Origin: Bacteroidales bacterium UBA6117
GTDB lineage: Bacteria > Bacteroidota > Bacteroidia > Bacteroidales > VadinHA17
Assembly (NCBI GenBank): GCA_002428385.1
Contig: DIWB01000027.1
Location: 1 to 64,000, forward strand
Direction: 5' to 3'
DNA length: 64,000 nucleotides
The notes under the pieces are model-generated. The model did no database searches. It was not told the DNA's origin and was given only the letters and a program-made list of their open reading frames with translations. The position numbers and the translations under genes are program-made. The number at the start of each line of letters is the position of its first letter. Position 1 is the stretch's first letter. Positions 31,438 to 40,198 of the stretch are shown here, piece after piece.

Positions 31438-32724
31438 ATGAAAAAAACAATTTTAATCACACTGGCAGTATTTGTAGTTACAATGATCGCCCTGTTTGCC
31501 TTCAACAAGCTTACATCCAGGGAGGACAGGAATTTGTTGTTTACCGAAGCCGTAAAAGGCGATTTTGAGGTCTCAATCTCAGTCCCCGGAGAAATTCTTG
31601 CAGAAAACGCAGTAGATATCAAAGCCCCCGAAGTAAGCAGAGGAAGAGATTTCAGGGCCCAGCCGCTCAGGATTACCGACATGGTGGCCGAAGGAACCAT
31701 TGTGAACACCGGTGATTATGTTGCCACAATCGACAGGACCCAGTACGACAACACTCTGAAAGATGAGCGTGAAAGGCTCAACGAATACAGGAACAACATT
31801 GAGATGAAAAAGCTCGATACCGCTGTAACCCTCACCAATTTAAGAAATAACATACGAAATCAGATTCACACGGTTGAAGAAGCTGAAATAACCCTCCGAA
31901 ACTCAAAATTTGAACCTCCGGCCACAATCAGGCAGGCAGAAATAGACGTGGAAAGGCAGAAAAGGATGCTGGAGCAGAGGCTGAGAGGTTACGAGCTCAG
32001 GGTGGCTCAGTTAAAAAGAGACCTCATCAGGCAGAATATGTTTTACAACAGAATTGAAAGAAGGGTTGAAAGCCTTGAAGAGGTGATTGCCGGATTCACT
32101 ATCACAGCGCCCTCTCCGGGTATGGTTGTCTACAAAAGGGATCGGAGGGGCACTAAAATTAAAACAGGATCGAATATTAACATGGCCGACAGAATTGTAG
32201 CTACTTTGCCTGACCTCTCTTCGCTTCTTTCACAGATCTACATCAGCGAGATAGAAATAAGAAAGATCGAGCCCGGACAGAATGTGGAGATCAGGGTTGA
32301 TGCCTTCCCGAACAAGATGTTTTCAGGAAAAGTATATACGGTAGCCAATATTGGTGAACAGCTTGAAAATTCCGACTCCAAGGTTTTCGAGGTAATGGTA
32401 AGGCTTGACGGATCCGATCCCGACCTCCGTCCGGCAATGACCACAAGCAATAAGGTAATCATACAGAAATACAGCGATGTAATATACATTCCAACTGAAT
32501 GCGTTCATGCCGAAGCTGACGGGATTCCATTCGTTTACACAAAGGACAAAGCCAAACAGATTGTTGTCACAGGTGATTCAAACGACAAGCATACAATTAT
32601 TGAGCAGGGCCTCAAGCCAAAACAGGCAATTTATGTGCTGACACCTGAGAACGCCGATGATTTCATTGTAAGAGGCGAGGAACTCAAGGAGGTCAACCAC
32701 GAAAGGATGACTGCCAGAAAATAA
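31438..32724 (+). CDS. HlyD-type periplasmic adaptor (membrane fusion protein)
   Basis: The ATG at 31438 is chosen over a GTG three bases earlier; the product is 428 residues. Residues 5-22 form a membrane anchor. A lipoyl/barrel half-domain (about 35-95) is followed by a long coiled coil (about 105-215, rich in R, E, L heptads), the second lipoyl half ('FTITAPSPGMVVYKRD', near 222) and a beta-barrel domain ('VEIRVDAFPNKMFSGKVYTV', near 285). This is the adaptor of tripartite efflux or secretion pumps. No inner-membrane ABC or RND partner or outer-membrane channel is encoded nearby, so it is an orphan. A TAATTTTG -7-like box lies at 31399-31406 and a terminator follows the gene. Confidence 0.85.
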   Translation: MKKTILITLAVFVVTMIALFAFNKLTSREDRNLLFTEAVKGDFEVSISVPGEILAENAVDIKAPEVSRGRDFRAQPLRITDMVAEGTIVNTGDYVATIDRTQYDNTLKDERERLNEYRNNIEMKKLDTAVTLTNLRNNIRNQIHTVEEAEITLRNSKFEPPATIRQAEIDVERQKRMLEQRLRGYELRVAQLKRDLIRQNMFYNRIERRVESLEEVIAGFTITAPSPGMVVYKRDRRGTKIKTGSNINMADRIVATLPDLSSLLSQIYISEIEIRKIEPGQNVEIRVDAFPNKMFSGKVYTVANIGEQLENSDSKVFEVMVRLDGSDPDLRPAMTTSNKVIIQKYSDVIYIPTECVHAEADGIPFVYTKDKAKQIVVTGDSNDKHTIIEQGLKPKQAIYVLTPENADDFIVRGEELKEVNHERMTARK

Positions 32725-32727
32725 AAA

Positions 32728-32757
32728 AACCGCAAAACACTGGTGCTTTGCGGTTCT
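32728..32757. terminator. Bidirectional terminator between convergent genes
   Basis: AACCGCAAA (32728-32736) pairs with TTTGCGGTT (32747-32755), with an inner CAC/GTG extension in the loop. It lies between the stop codons of two convergent genes. A run of A precedes the stem, giving a T run for the minus-strand transcript. Confidence 0.75.
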
Positions 32758-32777
32758 GTTCATTTAACTGCCTGTCT

Positions 32778-33311
32778 TTATTTCTTATCGTAAGCCATTT
32801 TTGTCTTAACCTCGCCGTTCGGGGTATTCCTCGTGGTGGCAATTGTAAGGGAAGCCGGGCTGTTGAGTGTCCAGACTTCAGTGGTAGTGAATTCCATCGC
32901 CTGTCCGTCGCGTTCAAATGACATTTTAGTTACAATGGTAAGCGATTTGCCATCGGCCGACCAGGTAGCGGTTGATTTGCTTTCACCCATTCCCATAGTG
33001 TTTACGCTTTCCTTGCCGTCGAGCGTGTATTTTCTGGTCGTGTTCACGGTCTGACCATCCCTGCCCTGACGAGTTCTTTCAACGGTAAGAAGATTGGCTG
33101 CCTGCGTCGCAGTGAAATCACCGCCGCCCATGCCCATTCTTCCGCCGCCCTGACCCTGATCACCCAGTTCACTCTTTTCGGCATTGAAAGCCCATTTTCC
33201 CGAAAAATCAGCCTTTGAGCCCTGTGCATTGAGAGCCAGAGGCATGCAAAGAAAAGCAAGCATTACTGTTAATGACAGTATCTGCATAGTAAAATTTTTC
33301 TTCATATTCAA
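32778..33311 (-). CDS. Secreted protein of unknown function
   Basis: The 177-residue protein has a signal peptide ending in ALNAQ (about 30). The mature part opens with 'ADFSGKWAFNAEKSELG', carries a glycine-rich segment 'GQGGGRMGMGGGDF' (about 53-66), then alternating strands 'LLTVERTRQGRDG', 'TTRKYTLDGKE', 'STATWSADGKSLTIVTKM' and 'TTTEVWTLNSPASLTIAT'. The pattern resembles a lipocalin-like or small beta-barrel protein that appears repeatedly in bacterial genomes without known function. Start is either 33311 or the third codon. It is convergent with the HlyD-type gene, with a shared terminator. Confidence 0.7.
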   Translation of the reverse strand: MNMKKNFTMQILSLTVMLAFLCMPLALNAQGSKADFSGKWAFNAEKSELGDQGQGGGRMGMGGGDFTATQAANLLTVERTRQGRDGQTVNTTRKYTLDGKESVNTMGMGESKSTATWSADGKSLTIVTKMSFERDGQAMEFTTTEVWTLNSPASLTIATTRNTPNGEVKTKMAYDKK

Positions 33312-33434
33312 TAAGATTTTATTGGTTTATTGTATTAGACACCTGGAACAAGGTAAATATTCCCTGATCCATACAGTATTTAAAAGGAAAAAAGACCATC
33401 CGGATTATAAGGAAATAATTCACAGTAAATAAAT

Positions 33435-33464
33435 TTTGGCTTGTCATCTCATTTTGTAAATTTG
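33435..33464 (+). promoter_or_regulatory. Bacteroidetes-type promoter
   Basis: TTTG at 33435-33438 and TAAATTTG at 33457-33464 form a good -33/-7 pair with an 18-bp spacer, 60 bp upstream of the Gfo/Idh/MocA gene. Confidence 0.6.
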
Positions 33465-33523
33465 GTAATTGCCACAAGTTCACAAAATGATTATTTCCAA
33501 ACCTAACCCATAATCGTTAAAAC

Positions 33524-35035
33524 ATGTCAGATTCAAAGAAAATCAACAGGCGCGAATTCCTGGGATCGGCTGCCGCTGCATCCCTGGCAATGACTATTGT
33601 ACCACGGCAGGTCCTGGGCGGACCCGGATATGTGGCTCCAAGCGACAAACTTACCCTGGGATATATAGGCTGCGGCACCCAGGGCATGAGAGAAATGACC
33701 GGACTGATAGCCAACCCGGCAGTTCAGATTGTGGCGGTTGCCGACCCGAATAAATTCACGACAGATTATGTCGACTGGTCGGCAAACGGCATCAGGGACG
33801 GCATCCGCAAGGCTCTCGGGAACAACAGCTGGGGCGAAAAACTGAAAGGGATACCCGGAGGAAGGGATATCGGACAGGAATTCGTGAACAGTTACTATGC
33901 AAAATCAAAGGACGCAGTCAATTACAAAGGATGCTCATCGTATGCCGATTTCAGGGAGATGTTCGAAAAAGAAAAGGATATTGATGCCATCAAGAACATG
34001 ACGCCCGATCACCTCCACGCAACCGTGGCAATTGCCTCGATGAAGAAAGGGATGCATGTGGTTACCCACAAACCCATTGCCAACAGGATCCGCGAAGGAA
34101 GACTAACCATCGAAACTGCAAGGAGCACAGGGATGAGCACCCATCTTCTGGCATGGAACAACAGGCCCGGATCCGCTCTTATTAAAACCTGGATCAATGC
34201 GGGATTGATCGGAACACTGAAAGAGATCCACAACTGGTCGAACAGGCCGGTATGGCCGCAGTGGCAATCAGTTCCTGCCGACAAGCCGCCGGTTCCGAAG
34301 GGATTCGACTGGCAGCTCTGGCTCGGCCCTGTTCCCGACAGGCCTTATCACCCTAATTTCACCCATGCCGTTTTCCGCGGATGGTACGATTTCGGCGGAG
34401 GAAGCATCGCCGACATGGGCCATTACAGCCTGTTCAACCTGTTCCTTGCCCTGGGTATAGAAAAGCCTGCGTACAGCGCTGAAGCCAACGCCACAACAAC
34501 ATGCACCCTCCGAGATAACGTCGCGGTTGGCGTTAACAACACTGCCGCTTTCCCGCTGTCGTGCATGATCCGCTTCCAGTTTACCGAACAACCTGATCTT
34601 CCTCCCTTTGAACTCCTGTGGTACGACGGCGGAATTAAGCCTTTCGTTCCCGATGAACTCAGATCAACAGGCAAATCACTTCCCCGCGAGGGAATGATGA
34701 TAGTTGGCGACAAGGGAAAAATCCTGGCCGGATTCAGAGGCGAGGACCCGGTGCTTCTTCCTGAAAGTAAAATGGAACATATCGTCAGGAACTATAACAG
34801 GGAGGATGAAGGCGGAGCCGGCGACAACGTCTGGATCGACGCTTTCAGAACTGGCTCGCAGGCGCCGGGAAGCTTTCTGCTTGCAGGTCCTGTAACTGAG
34901 ACAATCAATCTGGGAGCAATAGCCCTCAGGGCAAAACAAAGGGTTGAATATGATTCGGCAACCATGAAGATAACCAACATTCCTGAAACCAATCAATACC
35001 TCACCAGAGAATACCGACCGGGATGGGAGCTCTGA
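33524..35035 (+). CDS. Gfo/Idh/MocA-family oxidoreductase with Tat leader
   Basis: The 503-residue protein begins with a twin-arginine leader (N-R-R-E-F-L-G at 8-14, then a hydrophobic alanine-rich stretch and a likely cleavage near VLGG). The Rossmann domain follows with 'LGYIGCGTQG' (about 45-54) and 'VAVADPN' near 72. The substrate-binding half contains the family's 'THKPIA' (about 182-187) and a 'FGGGSIADMGHYSLFN' stretch near 292-307. Members oxidise sugars or cyclitols using NAD(P); periplasmic, Tat-exported versions with tightly bound cofactor are common in Bacteroidetes. Sugar substrate is unknown. It is a single-gene unit with its own promoter. Confidence 0.88.
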   Translation: MSDSKKINRREFLGSAAAASLAMTIVPRQVLGGPGYVAPSDKLTLGYIGCGTQGMREMTGLIANPAVQIVAVADPNKFTTDYVDWSANGIRDGIRKALGNNSWGEKLKGIPGGRDIGQEFVNSYYAKSKDAVNYKGCSSYADFREMFEKEKDIDAIKNMTPDHLHATVAIASMKKGMHVVTHKPIANRIREGRLTIETARSTGMSTHLLAWNNRPGSALIKTWINAGLIGTLKEIHNWSNRPVWPQWQSVPADKPPVPKGFDWQLWLGPVPDRPYHPNFTHAVFRGWYDFGGGSIADMGHYSLFNLFLALGIEKPAYSAEANATTTCTLRDNVAVGVNNTAAFPLSCMIRFQFTEQPDLPPFELLWYDGGIKPFVPDELRSTGKSLPREGMMIVGDKGKILAGFRGEDPVLLPESKMEHIVRNYNREDEGGAGDNVWIDAFRTGSQAPGSFLLAGPVTETINLGAIALRAKQRVEYDSATMKITNIPETNQYLTREYRPGWEL

Positions 35036-35109
35036 CCTTTTGATTGGTATGGATTTTTTTTATATCTTTCGGCCTTGGAAATTAAACCATAATTTAATTA
35101 TAAAGAAGT

Positions 35110-35610
35110 ATGACAAGGAAGTTGTTTGCATTTTCAGTAATTGCGCTTATTATGATCTCCTGCGGAACCGGAGGAAAAAAGGAGGCCGCGCAGACCAATC
35201 AGGAACAGGGTGCTGTCAGTGTTGAATTTGCCTCATTGATAGCCAATCCTTCCGAATACGTGGGCAAAAACATCAGCGTTGAAGGCAAGGTGGTACATGT
35301 TTGCATGCACAGCGGAAAGAAACTGTTCATCACGGGAGATAACCCGGATGTCAGGCTGTACATTCAGGCGGGGGAAGAAATGCCGAAATTCCCGACTGAA
35401 CTGCTTGGAAGTGAAGTAATCGTTGAAGGCATGCTGACACAGCCGGCAGCCGGAGCAGGTGAGACTCATGAAGCAGAAGGAGCTCTGACCGCTGCTCCAA
35501 TGCATGCCGAAACAGGAGCCGATTCATGCGAAACTGAAAAGGCTTTAGCCACCCAGACTGCTCTTGCCGATCTGATGATGGTCTACGCAAAGCACACGGT
35601 TGTGAAGTAG
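35110..35610 (+). CDS. Small lipoprotein with OB-fold-like core
   Basis: The 166-residue protein has a lipoprotein leader with lipobox IMISC (C18). The core (about 38-118) reads as a small beta-barrel: 'YVGKNISVEGKVVHVCMHSGKKLFITGDN' and 'LLGSEVIVEGML', similar to OB-fold stress-type domains. The C-terminal tail has histidine, methionine and cysteine residues ('MHAETGADSCETE'), which with C61/H63 might bind a metal. I do not recognise a named family. It starts 74 bp after the oxidoreductase and is closed by a strong terminator before the next gene, so it is probably its own unit or cotranscribed with the oxidoreductase. Confidence 0.65.
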   Translation: MTRKLFAFSVIALIMISCGTGGKKEAAQTNQEQGAVSVEFASLIANPSEYVGKNISVEGKVVHVCMHSGKKLFITGDNPDVRLYIQAGEEMPKFPTELLGSEVIVEGMLTQPAAGAGETHEAEGALTAAPMHAETGADSCETEKALATQTALADLMMVYAKHTVVK

Positions 35611-35631
35611 CAGCAACAGAAGCACTTAACT

Positions 35632-35659
35632 AAAAGGTCAGTCCCAAACTGACCTTTTT
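35632..35659 (+). terminator. Rho-independent terminator
   Basis: AAAAGGTCAG (35632-35641) pairs with CTGACCTTTT (35649-35658), loop TCCCAAA, followed by further T. It separates the small lipoprotein gene from the PepSY gene. Confidence 0.9.
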
Positions 35660-35672
35660 CAATTTCATTTTT

Positions 35673-36221
35673 ATGAACATTAATAAATTCAACAGGGTAA
35701 CCCATCGCGATATAGGGTATCTCATCGCCGGGATGACGATAATTTATGCATTGTCGGGTATTGCCCTTAACCACAAGAACGACTGGAATCCGAATTACTT
35801 AATTGAGAATAAGTCATTCACGACCGATATCCCCGTGCAGAGGGAAAGCTTCAATGATGCCGCTGCGAGGGAAATACTCGAGAAGATTCCCGGGAAACCC
35901 CAATATAAAACATTCTACTACCCATCGGGTAACATACTCACCATTTTCGTCAACAACGGATCGGTGAGGATAAACACAGGCACCGGTGAGGGTACTATAG
36001 AAAGAATAAGCAAACGGCCCCTCTTTTTCCAGATCAACTTCCTGCACTACAATCCCGGGAGATGGTGGAAATACTTCAGCGACATTTTTTGTGTTTCGCT
36101 TATGTTTGTGACAGTCACGGGCCTTTTCCTTGTAAAGGGCAAAAACGGAATAACACGCAGAGGAGCGGTCCTTACAGCCGCCGGTGTGATCCTGCCCCTG
36201 CTTTTCCTTTTCATTTACTGA
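35673..36221 (+). CDS. PepSY-associated membrane-helix protein
   Basis: The 182-residue protein has an N-terminal helix 'DIGYLIAGMTIIYALSGIALNH' (13-34), a periplasmic PepSY-like domain (about 55-115, 'AREILEKIPGKPQYKTFYYPSGNILTIFVNNGSVRINTGTGEG'), then 'INFLHYNPGRWWKYFSDIF' and two further helices (about 137-153 and 165-181). 'LHYN' and 'WKYFSDIF' are the usual motifs of the PepSY-associated TM family, which includes iron-uptake and ferric-reductase-like proteins. This is a short single-unit version. The amidase gene follows after 28 bp and may be cotranscribed, although no functional link is obvious. Confidence 0.8.
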   Translation: MNINKFNRVTHRDIGYLIAGMTIIYALSGIALNHKNDWNPNYLIENKSFTTDIPVQRESFNDAAAREILEKIPGKPQYKTFYYPSGNILTIFVNNGSVRINTGTGEGTIERISKRPLFFQINFLHYNPGRWWKYFSDIFCVSLMFVTVTGLFLVKGKNGITRRGAVLTAAGVILPLLFLFIY

Positions 36222-36249
36222 TAATAACCCAACCTGAAACAGTAACCAT

Positions 36250-37842
36250 ATGCAGAAAAAATGTGTTCTCATCATAATTTCCTGCTTTGCGCTGATGTTC
36301 ACATCATGCAAAACGGGTCAGGAAAAACCGGCGGCAGCCAATAAAGAGGATGTTTCATGGATAACGGAAATGACCATCTCCCAGTTGCAGGCGGGCTACT
36401 CCGAAAAAAAGTACACGGTGTCTGAAGTGATTTCCGTCTTCCTTGAAAGGATAGAGCAGATTGACAGAAGCGGGCCTGCATTGAACTCAATAATAATTGT
36501 CAATCCTGATGCCATGAAGATTGCCGCAGAGCTCGACAGAAGACTTGCTGCCGGAGAAACCATGGGTCCTCTTTTCGGCGTACCGGTGGTAATAAAAGAC
36601 AATATCGATACTCACGACGGTATGCCCAATACCGGCGGAGCCACCGTTCTGAGAAATTCCTACCCTGCATCCGACAGCCCGGTAGCTGCGAAACTCCGTG
36701 AGGCCGGAGCGGTTATCATCGCGAAATCGAACCTGAGTGAGTGGGCAAATTTCAGAAGCATGTCGTCGTCGAGCGGATGGAGCGGCGTCGGCGGCCAGAC
36801 AAAAAATCCCTACGTTCTCGATCGTAATCCCTGCGGTTCCAGTTCAGGATCGGGGGTTGCAGTCTCTGCAAACCTCTGCATGGCTGCAATCGGCACCGAG
36901 ACCAACGGATCGATAGTCTGCCCGTCGAACAACAACGGAATCGTCGGGATCAAACCAACAGTCGGACTGATAAGCAGGAGAGGCATAATCCCGATATCAT
37001 ATACTCAGGACACGCCCGGACCCATGGCCCGTACCGTGGAGGATGCGGCAAGATGCCTCGGGACGCTAACGGGGATTGATCCTGAGGATCAGCTTACGCT
37101 GGAGTCGGAAGGAAGATCCCTGAAGGATTACTCTGCATTTCTTAAAAAGGACGGACTGCAGGGGAAAAGGATCGGTCTGATCAGGAATTCGGCCGGCTAT
37201 TCAGCAAGGGTTGAAGAGCTTGTAAAAAAGGCCGTTGCTGATATGGCCTCAATGGGAGCTGAAATAATTGAAGTTGATGCACCTCGCGGATCAGCATATG
37301 AGGATGCTTCGTTCGAGGTTCTGCTTTACGAATTCAGGGACGGCCTGAATAAATATTTCGCCGGACTTGGTGAGAATGCACCTGTTAATAACCTGACTGA
37401 ACTGGTTGAATTCAACAAAAGCGATACCGTCGAACTAAGGTATTTTGATCAGTCTATACTTGAGATGGCCGACAAAAAAGGCGATTTAAATTCGCCTGAA
37501 TATAAAAAAGCCCTTGAGACCATGTTAAAAGCCTCAAGGGAAGAAGGTATTGATAAAATGATGGATTCAAATGATCTTGATGCCCTTATTGCACCGACCG
37601 GATCGCCGGCATGGAAGACCGACCTGGTACTGGGTGATCATTTCATAGGCGGGAATTCATCGCTTGCTGCCATATCGGGATACCCGGCCATCACTGTACC
37701 AATGGGATTTATTTCAAACCTGCCGGTGGGTATTACTTTTTTCGGCAGGGCATGGAGTGAACCATTGCTCATTGAAATCGCGTATGGTTATGAACAGGGC
37801 ACCTTACACCGGAAAACTCCCGGATTCCTGCCCACGGACTGA
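36250..37842 (+). CDS. Amidase-signature lipoprotein
   Basis: The 530-residue enzyme has a lipoprotein leader (lipobox MFTSC, C20) and the amidase-signature core. The catalytic Lys is K116 in PVVIKDN, the cis-Ser lies in CGSSSGSG (195-202) and the nucleophile is S221 in TETNGSIVCP. The family hydrolyses amide bonds. Membrane anchoring by a lipid suggests a periplasmic peptide or aryl amide rather than the Glu-tRNA role of GatA, which is cytosolic and usually clustered with gatB/C. Full length and intact motifs. A stretch 28 bp upstream ends the PepSY gene. Confidence 0.88.
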   Translation: MQKKCVLIIISCFALMFTSCKTGQEKPAAANKEDVSWITEMTISQLQAGYSEKKYTVSEVISVFLERIEQIDRSGPALNSIIIVNPDAMKIAAELDRRLAAGETMGPLFGVPVVIKDNIDTHDGMPNTGGATVLRNSYPASDSPVAAKLREAGAVIIAKSNLSEWANFRSMSSSSGWSGVGGQTKNPYVLDRNPCGSSSGSGVAVSANLCMAAIGTETNGSIVCPSNNNGIVGIKPTVGLISRRGIIPISYTQDTPGPMARTVEDAARCLGTLTGIDPEDQLTLESEGRSLKDYSAFLKKDGLQGKRIGLIRNSAGYSARVEELVKKAVADMASMGAEIIEVDAPRGSAYEDASFEVLLYEFRDGLNKYFAGLGENAPVNNLTELVEFNKSDTVELRYFDQSILEMADKKGDLNSPEYKKALETMLKASREEGIDKMMDSNDLDALIAPTGSPAWKTDLVLGDHFIGGNSSLAAISGYPAITVPMGFISNLPVGITFFGRAWSEPLLIEIAYGYEQGTLHRKTPGFLPTD

Positions 37843-37891
37843 AGCCCTGACAGGTTGAATGCCCTGGTTAAGTTGAAAATAACAACAAATA

Positions 37892-37931
37892 TTTATCGTA
37901 ATTCAATAAGCTGCTTATTGTAATTCGATAA
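37892..37931. other. AT-rich imperfect hairpin downstream of tatA
   Basis: TTATCG...AATAAG and CTTATT...CGATAA arms form an imperfect stem of about 18 bp around CTG. It lies between the stops of convergent genes and could end transcription of either. It resembles the TTATCG/CGATAA hairpin near 4783 that also sits beside the 26-bp repeat. Confidence 0.5.
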
Positions 37932-37935
37932 TTTC

Positions 37936-37961
37936 TTTACCTGAAACGATATGGTTTTCAG
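37936..37961 (-). repeat. 26-bp dispersed repeat, copy 2
   Basis: The minus-strand sequence is identical to 4731-4756. It overlaps the tatA stop codon (37958-37960), so the gene end lies inside the repeat. Confidence 0.7.
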
Positions 37962-38149
37962 ATCTTCTTTTCGTCCTCTTTGGATTCAGCTTTAGCCTTG
38001 TCAGACTCATCATCGACCTTGGAGGCTTTTTTGAAGTCTTTCAGCCCCTGACCAAGACCTTTCATCAGTTCGGGTATTTTTCTTCCGCCGAAAAGAAGTA
38101 CGACCACCAGCAGAATGAGTATGATTTCCGTCAGACCTAATCTTCCCAT
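37958..38149 (-). CDS. tatA: Sec-independent protein translocase subunit TatA
   Basis: The 63-residue protein has the TatA layout: a short N-terminus, a membrane helix (about 6-20, '[16 protein letters not shown]'), the conserved F20-G hinge followed by '[20 protein letters not shown]' as amphipathic helix, and a charged acidic/basic tail rich in K, D, E. TatA forms the pore used to move folded proteins. Two proteins in this window (21653 and 33524) carry twin-arginine leaders. TatC and TatB are not in the window, so tatA is separate from the rest of the system. Its stop codon lies in a dispersed repeat. Confidence 0.93.
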   Translation of the reverse strand: MGRLGLTEIILILLVVVLLFGGRKIPELMKGLGQGLKDFKKASKVDDESDKAKAESKEDEKKI

Positions 38150-38259
38150 AGTTCAAATTATTAATAACCCGATAAAGATAGCTTTTCTTTATCAAATCAT
38201 CAAGTACCAGGAGAAGGATTGATGGTTACTGCGGTAAGCGGTACGCGGTGTGCGGAGAA

Positions 38260-38290
38260 TACCGATTACCGAATACCGAATACCGAATAC
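38260..38290. repeat. Tandem array of the heptamer TACCGAA
   Basis: About 4.4 units of TACCGAA, the first with T in the last position (TACCGAT). It lies in the divergent region between tatA and the M49-type gene. It follows a G-rich stretch (38231-38256) with repeated GCGGT. Confidence 0.9.
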
Positions 38291-38382
38291 AGGATTGTTT
38301 GTCAACTGCCAACTTAATATCAAATGCTAAATAAGATGAAAACTTTTTCTAACTTGCCATTTGATCAACAAAAATCCGTACC

Positions 38383-40014
38383 ATGAACACGAATATCATC
38401 AGATTAATTGTGATCATCCTGGCGGCAGTGCTGACAGGATGCAATTCCGCGGATAAGAAACTGACAGAAGAAATGAAAGCCAATCTTGCACGATTCAAAG
38501 AGGTGACACTAACCACCGACCTGAGCTGGCTCACCAGCCAGGAAAGAGAAATTACAGGGTTACTGATTGATGCAGCAGCCATCATGGATGATATTTTCTG
38601 GATGGAAGCGTACGGCGACAAGGAAGAACTGCTTGCTCAGGTAAAAAATGAGTACGCCAGGGAATATATGAAAATCCATTACGGTCCGTGGGACAGGCTG
38701 AACAACAATCTTCCCTTTATTCCGGAATTCGGGGAGAAGTTCCGCGGAGCACAATTCTATCCGGAGGATATGACTATCAAGGAATTTGAAGAATGGAATG
38801 ATCCGGATAAAAGCAGCCTTTATACAATTGTGAGAAGAAACAATGAGGGCAGACTTGTTTCGGTGCCGTACTCAGAGGCATTTCAGGAGCAGCATTCGAA
38901 GGCAGCCGGGCTTATGCTTAAGGCGGCCGGACTGGCTGAGGATCCGGGACTGAAAAAATATCTCACCATGCGGGCTGACGCACTGCTCACCAACAATTAC
39001 CAGCCCAGCGACTTTGCATGGATGGAAATGAAGCAGTCGAATATTGACTTTGTGGTGGGCCCGATTGAGAATTATGAAGACCAGCTCTTTGGCTATAAGG
39101 CTGCCCATGAGGCATTCGTCCTGGTAAAAGATCCCGTCTGGAGCGCTCAGCTTGAGAAATTCAATGCCATGCTTCCGGCACTTCAGGCAGGACTTCCTGT
39201 TGATACTGCCTACAAGGCAGAAAAGCCTGGGATTGATGCTGATATGAATGTGTATGATGCGATCTATTATGCAGGCGACTGCAATGCAGGAAGCAAGACA
39301 ATTGCCATCAACCTTCCCAATGATCCCGAGATACACCTTGCTGTCGGCAGCCGCAAGCTTCAGCTCAAGAATTCCATGAAGGCCAAATTTGACAATATAC
39401 TCATGCCCATTGCCTCCATGCTTATCGATGATAGTCAGCGGCAGCATATCACCTTTGATGCCTTCTTCGAGAATACGACTTTCCATGAGGTATCTCACGG
39501 TATGGGTGTGAAGAACACTATCAACGGCAACGGACCGGTAAGAGAGGCTCTTAAGGAACAGTATTCCGCGCTCGAGGAGGCCAAAGCCGACATCATGGGC
39601 CTCTATCTTGTGACAAAGCTTTATGAGATGGGCGAGATAACCAGCGGAGTGGTGATGAACAACTATGTCACATTCTTTGCAGGGATATTCCGTTCGAGCC
39701 GTTTTGGAGCAGCCAGCGCACACGGCAAAGCCAATATGCTGTCTCTTAAATATTTTGCTGACAACGGGGCATTTGTCTACCAGGATAACGGCTACTACAA
39801 GGTGAATCTTGAGGAGATGAAGAAGGCGGTGGAATCGCTGGTGGGTAAGATACTGAAGGTACAGGGCGATGGTGACTATGATGCGGCGAAATCCTGGGTG
39901 GAAGGTGACGGCGTGATGACCGAAAGCCTGCGCCGTGATCTCGACAGGGTTAATGCTGCCGGTATTCCGGTCGACATAGTGTTCAAACAGGGAAGAGAAG
40001 TGCTGGGGCTGTAG
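38383..40014 (+). CDS. M49-like (dipeptidyl-peptidase III type) metallopeptidase lipoprotein
   Basis: The 543-residue protein has a lipoprotein leader (lipobox LTGC, C20). The metal site is H368-E-V-S-H372 followed by 'ALEEAKADIMGLYL' (396-409), giving E398/E399 and D403. Most dipeptidyl-peptidase III enzymes have HExxxH plus EExRAE; this protein has the shorter HExxH with a matching EExKAD, as seen in bacterial M49-like members. It should cleave dipeptides or act on short peptides in the periplasm. It is preceded by a 7-bp tandem array and followed by a repeat-rich region. An antisense frame of 420 codons over it is a shadow. Confidence 0.8.
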   Translation: MNTNIIRLIVIILAAVLTGCNSADKKLTEEMKANLARFKEVTLTTDLSWLTSQEREITGLLIDAAAIMDDIFWMEAYGDKEELLAQVKNEYAREYMKIHYGPWDRLNNNLPFIPEFGEKFRGAQFYPEDMTIKEFEEWNDPDKSSLYTIVRRNNEGRLVSVPYSEAFQEQHSKAAGLMLKAAGLAEDPGLKKYLTMRADALLTNNYQPSDFAWMEMKQSNIDFVVGPIENYEDQLFGYKAAHEAFVLVKDPVWSAQLEKFNAMLPALQAGLPVDTAYKAEKPGIDADMNVYDAIYYAGDCNAGSKTIAINLPNDPEIHLAVGSRKLQLKNSMKAKFDNILMPIASMLIDDSQRQHITFDAFFENTTFHEVSHGMGVKNTINGNGPVREALKEQYSALEEAKADIMGLYLVTKLYEMGEITSGVVMNNYVTFFAGIFRSSRFGAASAHGKANMLSLKYFADNGAFVYQDNGYYKVNLEEMKKAVESLVGKILKVQGDGDYDAAKSWVEGDGVMTESLRRDLDRVNAAGIPVDIVFKQGREVLGL

Positions 40015-40050
40015 AGAAAGGCGGGAAGGCGTAAGAAAAGGCGCAGGGCA

Positions 40051-40138
40051 CACCGTGTCCACCGTAGCTTTAGCGAAGGTGGAGGGCACAGGGCGCACCG
40101 TGTCCACCGTAGCTTTAGCGAAGGTGGAGGGCACAGGG
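40051..40138. repeat. Two direct 43-bp repeats
   Basis: Units at 40051-40093 and 40096-40138 are identical, spaced by CG (period 45). Each contains the imperfect palindrome CCACC...GGTGG around GTAGCTTTAGCGAA. They lie just after the M49-type gene. On the minus strand they translate as repeated 'STFAKATVDTV', but no gene is credible there. Confidence 0.85.
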
Positions 40139-40198
40139 TAAAACCCTATTTCTGAAGGTTTTTCAACATTTTTTCCATTGATTTGCTCAGGAGTTTGT

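Noticed and set aside
38872..40134. 420-codon open frame on the minus strand
   Set aside because: It is antisense to the M49-type gene, which has a lipobox and zinc motifs in order. The antisense product has repeats of STFAKAT from the 43-bp repeats and no recognisable domain.
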